This document shows positions 1-5,453 of a DNA stretch of 6,968 nt, one piece after another (within the stretch, counting starts at the first letter, position 1; every line of letters starts with the position of its first letter). Below the pieces are notes generated by a model. That model ran no database searches. It saw nothing but the letters and a program-made list of their open reading frames with translations, and was not told the origin of the DNA. A program made the position numbers and the translations under genes. Source of the stretch: Miltoncostaeaceae bacterium (lineage in GTDB: Bacteria > Actinomycetota > Thermoleophilia > Miltoncostaeales > Miltoncostaeaceae); the NCBI GenBank assembly GCA_030598075.1, contig JAUVQP010000086.1, positions 1 through 6,968 of the forward strand, written 5' to 3'.

Positions 1-2237
1 TCGAGGCTCGATTCGACCACATCCCGGGCGAACGCGATCTCGTCGGGGCCGAACAGCAGGTGCATGTGATGGCCGGCGACCCGGGCGCGAAGCCACGCTG
101 CGCCCTCCTCATCTGCGGGCGGATCGATCAGGGCCACGTGAACCCCCTCCGGAATCGCCACGCCGGGCAGGGCGGACAGATCGATCAGGGCCACGACGGC
201 GCCACGTCGGGCGGCCTCGCCCAGCGCCCGGCTGTCGCCCCCCCGCGGGACGACCACGCCCTCGGCCCCGAGCCGGTCGGGGCGAAGTACCGTATCGAGG
301 GCCCGGGCGCGCCGTCCGACATCGGCGACGAGGCCCACGACCCCGCGATCGGCGCCAGCCAGTGCGGCCAGGGTCGGAAGACCGGAGCCCAAGCCGCGAC
401 GATCGTTGATCGTCGCGGGCCGCGCGGTGGGGAGCGGAGCCGGCGGCGCGTCCGGAAGGCCCGTCGCGATGAGCGCGCGGAGCGAGGGGCCGGAGGCGAT
501 CTTCACCCGGCTGTCGCCGTCCGCGCGGGCGTCGCGGAGGGCCTCGAGCCGCGTGAGCTCGACCCGCGGACCGACGGTGTCCTGCCATCGATCGACGCCG
601 AGGCTGACGACCGCGTCGTAGCGCTCGCCCACCTCGAGCTCGGCCGCCCGTCGGCCCCAGCGAAACGCGATCGCTCGCGTGTGCGCGCCTCCGGCGCGGA
701 GGCGCATCCGCACGTGCTCGCCCTTGCCCACGAGGTCCCATCCGTCGAGCTGGGCCGCGGGAACGGCGAAGGCCGGTTGCGGGTTCCCGCGGCCGAACGG
801 CGCAAGGCGCTCCACCGCCTCGGCGTTGGGCAGGGTGAGGTCTCGGACGCCGACGACCGCATCGACCTCGCGAACGCGGGCTCTCTCGATCGCTGACCGA
901 ATTCCCGCCGCGGCTTCGACGAGTCGGTCGCGAAAGGCGCCGACCCGCTCGGCCGGAAGCTCCAAGCCGACCGCTCCGGCGTGCCCGCCCCAGCGCGTCA
1001 GGTCCTCGCTCGCGTCGCCGACGAGCGCGTGCAGATCGACCCCCGGCAGGCTGCGCCCGGACCCCTTCGCGCGCTCACCGTCCCGCGTGAGGACGATCGC
1101 CGGCCGCTCGAAGCGGTCCACAAGCCGGGAGGCGACGATGCCCACAACGCCCTCATGCCATCCGTCGCCCGCCACGACGAGGGCGGCGGCGGCGCGACGA
1201 TCGGGGGGCTCCGCCTCGACGATGGCGACCGCCTCCGCGACGATGCGCCGCTCGACCTCCCGACGTTCCTCGTTCAGACCCCAGAGCCGCCGCGCGATGG
1301 GCATCGCCACCTCGCGGTCGTCCGCCAGGAGGAGCCCGAGAGCCTCGTCGGCGTGGGCGAGCCGGCCCGCGGCATTGATCGCGGGGCCGAGCGTGAACCC
1401 CAGACCCCGGGCGGTCATCGCGCGTGGGTCCGAGCCGGCCGCCGCCGCGAGGGCGGCGAGCCCCGGCCGGGGCTCGCCACGGATCGCGGCGAGCCCCCGG
1501 GCCACAAGGCGCCGGTTCTCCCCCACGAGGGGCACTGCGTCGGCCACCGTGGCGAGCGCGACAAGGTCGATCCCATCCTCGTCCGGCGGGACCAACCGGC
1601 CGTCGCCACCGCGCGCGGCCAGCGCTCGAACCACCGCGAAGACCACCCCCGCGGCGGCCGGAAGGTCATCCCGAGGCGGGCCGAGGGCCGGGTTCACGAG
1701 GATGCCGGGCGGGCGACGTCCGCCGGCGAGATGGTGATCGCAGACGATGACGTCCATGCCGAGATCCGTGGCCAGCGTGAGCTCGCTGACGGCCGTGGTC
1801 CCGCAATCGACGCACACCAGAAGGTCGCACCCCTCATCGGCCAGCCGTTCGACGGTTCCGGCCGCGACCCCGTACCCCTCCTCGAACCGCGATGGCAGAA
1901 AGGTACGTACGGCGGCCCCGCGAGCGCGCAGCGCCCTGGCCAGCAGCACGGTCGACACCACGCCGTCGCAGTCGTAGTCCCCGTGAACGGCGATCCGCTC
2001 GTTGCGCGCGAGCGCGCGCTCCAGGCGTGCCGCGGCCTCGGCGGCTCCGGCGGTCTCCTCCGGGGGCCGAAGCGGGCCGTCGGCGGCGAGAAAGGCCTCC
2101 GCCTCGGCGGGATCGGTATGCCCGCGCCGGACGAGGGTCCACGCGACGGGCTCCGGGACATCGAGCGCGTCTCTGATGTGCGCGACGTCGGCGTATGCGA
2201 CGCGCGAAGCCCGCCAGGCCATGCGCGAGGCGGGCAT
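1..2237 (-). CDS. recJ: RecJ, single-stranded-DNA-specific 5'-3' exonuclease (3' end cut by the window edge)
   Basis: RecJ degrades single-stranded DNA 5' to 3' in recombinational and mismatch repair in the cytoplasm. I translated the minus strand by hand: 745 codons, one frame, no stop, running off the left edge. All DHH-family signatures are present: DYDCDG (residues 87-92), VCVDCGT with D144, DHH (167-169), ATVADAVPL with D233, and an NAAGRL motif near 290. The DHHA1 region follows with GWHEG (359-363) and GGHAGAVGL (417-425). PFGRGNP (480-486) leads into the OB-like part, up to about residue 570. After a Pro/Ala-rich link, residues from about 605 onward form an extra alternating strand/helix domain, comparable in position to the fourth domain of larger RecJ proteins; the fold is my inference. 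The ATG at 2237 overlaps the ubiB stop; a second in-frame ATG at 2222 is the alternative start. Neither has a clear Shine-Dalgarno sequence, so translational coupling is likely. No catalytic residue appears missing. Identity is secure; the start and the missing C-terminus are not. Confidence 0.96.
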   Translation of the reverse strand, partial: MPASRMAWRASRVAYADVAHIRDALDVPEPVAWTLVRRGHTDPAEAEAFLAADGPLRPPEETAGAAEAAARLERALARNERIAVHGDYDCDGVVSTVLLARALRARGAAVRTFLPSRFEEGYGVAAGTVERLADEGCDLLVCVDCGTTAVSELTLATDLGMDVIVCDHHLAGGRRPPGILVNPALGPPRDDLPAAAGVVFAVVRALAARGGDGRLVPPDEDGIDLVALATVADAVPLVGENRRLVARGLAAIRGEPRPGLAALAAAAGSDPRAMTARGLGFTLGPAINAAGRLAHADEALGLLLADDREVAMPIARRLWGLNEERREVERRIVAEAVAIVEAEPPDRRAAAALVVAGDGWHEGVVGIVASRLVDRFERPAIVLTRDGERAKGSGRSLPGVDLHALVGDASEDLTRWGGHAGAVGLELPAERVGAFRDRLVEAAAGIRSAIERARVREVDAVVGVRDLTLPNAEAVERLAPFGRGNPQPAFAVPAAQLDGWDLVGKGEHVRMRLRAGGAHTRAIAFRWGRRAAELEVGERYDAVVSLGVDRWQDTVGPRVELTRLEALRDARADGDSRVKIASGPSLRALIATGLPDAPPAPLPTARPATINDRRGLGSGLPTLAALAGADRGVVGLVADVGRRARALDTVLRPDRLGAEGVVVPRGGDSRALGEAARRGAVVALIDLSALPGVAIPEGVHVALIDPPADEEGAAWLRARVAGHHMHLLFGPDEIAFARDVVESSL
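122..195 (-). repeat. 17-bp direct repeat inside recJ (122-138 and 179-195)
   Basis: The same 17 bases occur at 122-138 and 179-195, 57 bp apart and in frame. Both copies encode VALID, apparently two parallel beta-strands of the extra C-terminal RecJ domain. Most likely this is convergent strand sequence plus codon bias and not a mobile or regulatory repeat. Confidence 0.55.
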
Positions 2238-2239
2238 CA
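2235..2239 (-). promoter_or_regulatory. TGATG stop/start overlap coupling ubiB to recJ
   Basis: The TGA stop of the UbiB-family gene (2239-2237) shares its A with the ATG of recJ (2237-2235). No purine-rich ribosome binding site precedes it: the upstream 20 bases are mixed G/C and code for the UbiB C-terminus. This arrangement is typical of translational coupling by ribosome re-initiation and shows that the two genes share a transcript. An in-frame ATG five codons further on (2222) could be the true start instead. Confidence 0.75.
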
Positions 2240-3880
2240 CCAGCGCCCGGAGCGCAGTATCCCCACGGCGAGCCACAGGGCGACGACAACACCGGCCAAG
2301 AACGTGGGCACGACGAGGAGAGGGATCCCGACAAGATCGGGACCGGGGTCGACGCCCGCGGCGAAGATCGCCGACCCGAGCAGGAGGGCCGTGGCGACCA
2401 GGGCGAGCGTGAGCCGGTTCGCGGCGCCCTGCGTACGGTCGATGGAATCGCGGAGGTCGATCTGCCGGATCCTGACCTCGACCTCGCCGTCCTTGAACGC
2501 GTCGAGCAGATCCGACACCTGGAACGGGTAGTCGAGGATCGCCTCGGAGTAGCGCCCGAGGTTGTCGCCCACCCGCTCGACCAGTCGTTCCGGAGAGAAG
2601 CGCTGCGCCGCGATGCGCCGGGCGTAGGGCTGCGCCACCTCGAAGACGTTGAGCTCGGGGTCGATCTCCGCCGCGACCCCCGCCAACGTGGCGAGCGTCT
2701 TGTCGAGCAGAACCCAGCGTGTCGGAAGGGTGAGGTCGAGTCGATAGATCGCCTGGAAGAGGTCGCGCAACACCTGGCGGGCGTCCAGCTCCCCGAGCGA
2801 GGACGAGGAGTAGCGCTGCAGGACGACGCCCAGATGGTCCGCCAGCTCGTCCTCCATCTCGCGCGGAAAACGCACTCCGAGTGCCCTCAGATGGCGCGCG
2901 ATGCGCTCCACGTCGTGCGTCACGACGTCCGCCAGCAGCCGCACCGCGGCCTCCCGATCCCGCGAGGAAAGCGAGCCCGTCATCCCGAAGTCGACCAGGC
3001 CGAGGGCGTCCGGACCGCGCACGAGGATGTTCGCCGGGTGGGGATCGGCGTGGAAGAAACCGTGGACGAAGAGCATCTCCATCCACGTCTCGGTGATGCG
3101 GCGCGCGAGGGAGCGCCGATCCTCGACCGGCATCTCGTCCAGCCGAACGTGCGCCAGAGGCTCCCCCGAGACGCGGCTCATGACCAGCACGCGGCTCGTC
3201 GTGTACCTCCAGTAGACGCTGGGCACCTCCACGCGATCGTCACGGGCGAAGTTCTGGCGGAAAAGCTCCGCGTTGCGGGCCTCGATCTCGTAGTCCAGCT
3301 CTCGCCGCACGGTTCGCTTGAACTCGTCCACCACCTCCACGAGGTCGATGAACTGCAGCCGCTCCACGCGGTCCTTGGCGACGGCGGCGACCTGATAGAG
3401 CAGCGCGATGTCCGCGTTGATCTGGCGCTCCGCATCCGGCCGCTGGACCTTGACCACGACCTCGTCGCCCCCGGGGAGGCGCGCTGCGTGAACCTGACCG
3501 ATGGAGGCCGCGGCCATCGGCACCGGGTCCAGCTCGGCGAAGACGCGGTCGGGGTGAAGCCCCAGATCCTCCTCGATGACCTCCTGGATGCGCGAGAACG
3601 CCTCCGGGTGGGCCTGATCCTGCAGACCGCGCAGCTCGGCCACGATGTCCGCCGGCACCATGTCGGGGCGCATGGAGAGGAGCTGGCCGAACTTGACGAA
3701 GGTGGGCCCAAGCTCATCGAGCATGGCGCGGATCCGCTCGCCCCGGGAACGGCCCGCTCTCTCGCCGCCGGACTCGGGGGCGTCCTTGCGCCCAAACGCA
3801 TAGCCGAAGCCGTGGCGGGCCGCGACCTGCGCAATCTCGCCGACGCGTGCCAGATCCCGACGCCGATCAGCTCGCGCCAT
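2237..3880 (-). CDS. ubiB: UbiB/ABC1 (AarF) family atypical protein-kinase-like membrane protein
   Basis: This family (UbiB, AarF, COQ8) consists of kinase-like ATPases linked to isoprenoid-quinone biosynthesis and lipid handling at the membrane. The 547 residues match the usual length. Visible hallmarks in order: KFGQ of the KxGQ motif (63-66), the A-rich loop AAAS (123-126) replacing the normal P-loop, the ATP-site lysine in VVKVQRP (K144), an ExD-type motif ELD (194-196), the catalytic-loop segment HADPHPAN (277-284, D279 and N284), and DFG (297-299, D297). Two hydrophobic helices close the protein (about 489-511 and 516-542), as is typical for membrane attachment. The ATG at 3880 is chosen because an in-frame TAG lies four codons upstream (3892-3890) and the N-terminal RHGFGYAFG segment is family-like. 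No good Shine-Dalgarno is visible, and a hairpin sits just upstream. The gene lies 58 bp after the anchored protein and overlaps recJ. The substrate is unknown; with no quinone genes nearby, the symbol is a family label, not proof of ubiquinone synthesis. Confidence 0.93.
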   Translation of the reverse strand: MARADRRRDLARVGEIAQVAARHGFGYAFGRKDAPESGGERAGRSRGERIRAMLDELGPTFVKFGQLLSMRPDMVPADIVAELRGLQDQAHPEAFSRIQEVIEEDLGLHPDRVFAELDPVPMAAASIGQVHAARLPGGDEVVVKVQRPDAERQINADIALLYQVAAVAKDRVERLQFIDLVEVVDEFKRTVRRELDYEIEARNAELFRQNFARDDRVEVPSVYWRYTTSRVLVMSRVSGEPLAHVRLDEMPVEDRRSLARRITETWMEMLFVHGFFHADPHPANILVRGPDALGLVDFGMTGSLSSRDREAAVRLLADVVTHDVERIARHLRALGVRFPREMEDELADHLGVVLQRYSSSSLGELDARQVLRDLFQAIYRLDLTLPTRWVLLDKTLATLAGVAAEIDPELNVFEVAQPYARRIAAQRFSPERLVERVGDNLGRYSEAILDYPFQVSDLLDAFKDGEVEVRIRQIDLRDSIDRTQGAANRLTLALVATALLLGSAIFAAGVDPGPDLVGIPLLVVPTFLAGVVVALWLAVGILRSGRW

Positions 3881-3895
3881 GGCGCCAGGCTACCA

Positions 3896-3914
3896 GGGGA
3901 GCGTGATGCTCCCC
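3896..3914 (-). terminator. Hairpin in the spacer before ubiB (no U-tract)
   Basis: A perfect 7-bp inverted repeat, GGGGAGC / GCTCCCC, with a 5-base loop (3903-3907) fills much of the 58-bp spacer between the anchored-protein stop and the ubiB start. In the transcript the stem ends 15 bases before the ubiB ATG. There is no T-run after it on the minus strand, so it is not a standard intrinsic terminator. It could trim or pause the transcript, stabilise a 3' end, or limit access to the ubiB start, which lacks a clear Shine-Dalgarno. The role is inferred. Confidence 0.4.
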
Positions 3915-3938
3915 CGGTGCCGAGCGCTCACGCGGCCG

Positions 3939-5261
3939 TCAGGAGACGCGGTACGTCCCGCTGACCATGAAGGGGCCTTGCGAGGCGGCTGAGACCACGA
4001 TCGTGAAGCCGTCGGCGGAGGGCTCGAATCCGCTCCGCGACATGACCTTGAGGTCGTCCGGCTCGCAGTTCACGATGCCCTGCGCCGTGAGTCCGATGTC
4101 CGCGGCGCGGGGTGCGGTATCGCGGGCTACGGGGAACGTGATCCCCACAAGCGCCCGATAGCCGGCGGCGCTGGCGACCCCACCGAGCGCGAAGCGCCCC
4201 ACGACGTCCGTCATCTCGGAAACCTCCGCCCGAGGCTGATCGGAGTCGGTCTCGTCGTCCCACCACGCCGTCGCGGGCGCGGCCGGGGCATCGAGGGCCG
4301 CCTCGGACACCTCCGTGGGGGGGGGCACCGGCGCCGGAGCCGGGGCGACGGCATTCCAGGGCTCGGCCCCCGTCGCGGGGGTCTCGAACTCCATCGGCTC
4401 CGCGTCCGCCCAACCGCCGGCGGGGTCGAACACCAGCTCCGTCGCAGGCACGGCGACGCTGTCGGGCGCCGGCGCCTCGTTCGGCAGAGACCCGACGACG
4501 AACGCGGGGTCGGCCGACGGAGGCGGCGCGATGTCGACCGGGATCGCGGGGGCGGCGGGAATCGGCTCCGCGTCCGTCCAACCGCCGGCGGGGTGGAACA
4601 CCGGCTCCGCCGCCGGCGCGGCGACGCTGTCGGGCGCCGGCGCCTCGTTCGGCAGAGACCCGACGACGAACGCGGGGTCGGCCGACGGAGGCGGCGCGAT
4701 GTCGACCGGGATCGCGGGGGCGGCGGGAATCGGCTCCGCGGGGGCTGGCGGCGGCGGGGCTGGTACCGTCCCCTGGGGGGCCCACTCCGGCGCGGCGACG
4801 GGCGGCGCGACGGGAGCCGCGGGCGCATACCCCTCCGCGAGCGCGGGGGCGTCACCCTGTCCGTTCGGAGACAGCCAGCCCGCTTCGGTGTCACCCGGGG
4901 TGGGCCAGCCCGGAGCGTCGATCGGCGCGGCGACGGGCGGCGCGGGTTGCGCACGGACCTCGGTGCCCTGTGCGGGTGCGGGGAGCACAGCCGCCTCCGG
5001 CGGCTGTGCCGCGGGCGGCGGCGGAGGAGGGACGACCGCGGCAGGTGCCTGCGCGGCCGCGGTCTCGTCGATCGCCACGGCGAGCGGCATGGGCGCCGCC
5101 ACCGGCGCCGGTGCCGGTGCCTCCGGCGGTCTCTTGGTGGGGCGCAGCTTCGACAGGATCCCGACGCCGCCCGCGCTGGGCGTCAACCCCTTGCGCCGGT
5201 TGATCACCAGAAACAGGAGCAGCAGCAGGGCGACGAGGGCCAACACCAGCTGAATGGTCAT
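3939..5261 (-). CDS. Membrane-anchored Pro/Ala-rich repeat protein with an unrecognised C-terminal domain
   Basis: I do not recognise this 440-residue protein. It has one N-terminal hydrophobic helix (about 3-20) followed at once by NRRKG, with no cleavage-like site. By the positive-inside rule the long C-terminal part should be cytoplasmic, a layout shared with YajC and ZipA; I claim no homology. Residues about 41-340 are low-complexity Pro/Ala, probably disordered. They include two adjacent 56-residue copies (175-230 and 231-286), a repeated PPVAAP motif (108-113 and 153-158) and scattered Trp (GW, EW, WW). The last 95 residues (about 345-440) look folded and strand-rich, with a single Cys (C399), and end in FMVSGTYRVS. 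The ATG at 5261 is preceded by AGGAAGG six bases upstream; an in-frame GTG at 5300 would add 13 residues ahead of that site and is less likely. The gene lies 186 bp after secDF and 58 bp before ubiB. A link to the Sec machinery or to cell-envelope scaffolding is only a guess from position and topology. Confidence 0.85.
   Translation of the reverse strand: MTIQLVLALVALLLLLFLVINRRKGLTPSAGGVGILSKLRPTKRPPEAPAPAPVAAPMPLAVAIDETAAAQAPAAVVPPPPPPAAQPPEAAVLPAPAQGTEVRAQPAPPVAAPIDAPGWPTPGDTEAGWLSPNGQGDAPALAEGYAPAAPVAPPVAAPEWAPQGTVPAPPPPAPAEPIPAAPAIPVDIAPPPSADPAFVVGSLPNEAPAPDSVAAPAAEPVFHPAGGWTDAEPIPAAPAIPVDIAPPPSADPAFVVGSLPNEAPAPDSVAVPATELVFDPAGGWADAEPMEFETPATGAEPWNAVAPAPAPVPPPTEVSEAALDAPAAPATAWWDDETDSDQPRAEVSEMTDVVGRFALGGVASAAGYRALVGITFPVARDTAPRAADIGLTAQGIVNCEPDDLKVMSRSGFEPSADGFTIVVSAASQGPFMVSGTYRVS
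4393..4740 (-). repeat. 168-bp in-frame tandem duplication (two units plus a 12-bp start of a third)
   Basis: Two adjacent 168-bp units lie inside the anchored-protein gene, marked by the same 12-bp block beginning at 4393, 4561 and 4729. The stretch 4451-4572 is identical to 4619-4740 over 122 bp. The remaining 58 bp (4393-4450 versus 4561-4618) carries six differences, of which five change the amino acid (A/V, A/T, P/L, H/D, T/A). Each unit codes for 56 residues starting AEPIPAAPAI and ending AGGW-x-D, and the length keeps the frame. The near-identity suggests a fairly recent duplication or repeated homogenisation. Confidence 0.95.
4788..4944 (-). repeat. 22-bp direct repeat (4788-4809 and 4923-4944)
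   Basis: An identical 22-bp block occurs at 4788-4809 and 4923-4944, 135 bp apart and in the same frame. On the coding strand it reads through the PPVAAP motif of the anchored protein, once before IDAPGW and once before EWAPQ. It may be the trace of an older, decayed duplication of the linker, or simply low-complexity codon reuse. Confidence 0.6.
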
Positions 5262-5267
5262 AACGCG

Positions 5268-5274
5268 CCTTCCT
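5268..5274 (-). promoter_or_regulatory. Ribosome binding site that fixes the start of the anchored protein
   Basis: AGGAAGG (within GAGGAAGG) on the minus strand lies six bases before the ATG at 5261. It is the clearest Shine-Dalgarno in the window and favours 5261 over the upstream in-frame GTG at 5300. A strong independent site here fits a gene that is not translationally coupled to secDF. Confidence 0.8.
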
Positions 5275-5310
5275 CGAAGCGGCCACCCCCCGGACCGCAC
5301 CGGGAAGCTC

Positions 5311-5339
5311 TAGGTACTTCATCGGCGATCCGCGGCCAA
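5311..5339 (-). promoter_or_regulatory. Weak sigma-70-like promoter candidate before the anchored protein
   Basis: In the most A/T-rich part of the spacer, the minus strand has TTGGCC (5339-5334; four of six match TTGACA), a 17-base gap, then TACCTA (5316-5311; a poor -10). Initiation would fall about 40-45 bases before the ATG at 5261. The spacing is ideal but the -10 is weak, so this may be chance. It would give the anchored protein, ubiB and recJ a promoter separate from secDF. Confidence 0.22.
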
Positions 5340-5376
5340 GTGTGAAGCGTTCCGGGACGGCCGTCCCCCCGCCCCC

Positions 5377-5399
5377 CCTCGGCGCGCTCGCGGCCGAGG
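5377..5399 (-). terminator. Hairpin with 7-bp stem and 9-base loop in the secDF downstream spacer
   Basis: CCTCGGC (5377-5383) and GCCGAGG (5393-5399) form a perfect 7-bp stem around a nine-base G/C loop. On the minus strand it is followed by a G-run and not by Ts, so it is not a classical intrinsic terminator. Together with the hairpin at 5432-5453 it may end or process the secDF message. Confidence 0.35.
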
Positions 5400-5431
5400 T
5401 TCGACACCCCCGATCGACAGCCCCCTCCGCC

Positions 5432-5453
5432 CGCTGACGAGAACCCGTCAGCG
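5432..5453 (-). terminator. Hairpin spanning the secDF stop codon (no U-tract)
   Basis: CGCTGACG (5432-5439) and CGTCAGCG (5446-5453) form a perfect 8-bp stem with a six-base loop. The TGA stop of secDF (5450-5448) lies within one arm. No T-run follows on the minus strand. It is the best candidate for the 3' end structure of the secDF message, but efficient intrinsic termination is uncertain without a U-tract. Confidence 0.45.

Larger units (their letters stand above)
5262..5447 (-). other. 186-bp spacer with G-runs on the transcribed-sense strand
   Basis: This is the longest gap in the window and holds no gene that I can support. Read on the minus strand, it carries several G-runs: GGGGG twice near 5405-5426, then seven Gs, one C and six Gs at 5378-5365. 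Two hairpins, a weak promoter candidate and the ribosome binding site of the next gene complete it. The G-runs could allow G-quadruplex-like structures in RNA, or may only reflect base composition. Confidence 0.5.

Noticed and set aside
60..1737. Overlapping plus-strand open frames at 60-896 and 679-1737
   Set aside because: Both oppose the recJ reading frame and give Arg/Ala/Ser-rich or Gly-rich translations without motifs. They are shadows.
109..2334. Minus-strand open frames in other phases (109-741, 503-862, 1694-2161, 1834-2334) that could suggest broken or frameshifted genes
   Set aside because: Hand translation shows one uninterrupted RecJ frame from 2237 to the left edge, so there is no frameshift and these are out-of-phase shadows.
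981..2531. A 516-codon open frame on the plus strand
   Set aside because: It is antisense to recJ and the end of ubiB. The minus strand carries the full set of RecJ motifs over the same bases, and the plus-strand product shows no domain.
2195..3964. A 589-codon open frame on the plus strand, longer than the gene it opposes
   Set aside because: It lies antisense to the UbiB-family gene, which has every family motif in its own frame. The plus-strand product is rich in Arg, His, Asp and Leu with no recognisable domain, a common by-product of high-GC codon bias.
4393..4740. A CRISPR-like or mobile-element repeat
   Set aside because: The units are directly adjacent without spacers, in frame, and 168 bp long within a coding region. 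This is a protein-coding tandem duplication.
4315..5253. A plus-strand open frame coding for a Gly/Ala/Ser-rich, PE-PGRS-like product
   Set aside because: It is the complement of the Pro/Ala-rich linker of the anchored protein. The minus-strand gene has a membrane helix, a good ribosome binding site and a non-repetitive end, which the plus frame lacks.
5262..5300. A longer version of the anchored protein starting at the GTG at 5300
   Set aside because: It would put charged residues before the membrane helix and place the strong AGGAAGG site inside the coding region. The ATG at 5261 is correctly spaced from that site.
5432..5453. A classical Rho-independent terminator after secDF
   Set aside because: The stem is good, but no T-run follows on the transcribed-sense strand. 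It is kept only as a hairpin of uncertain role.
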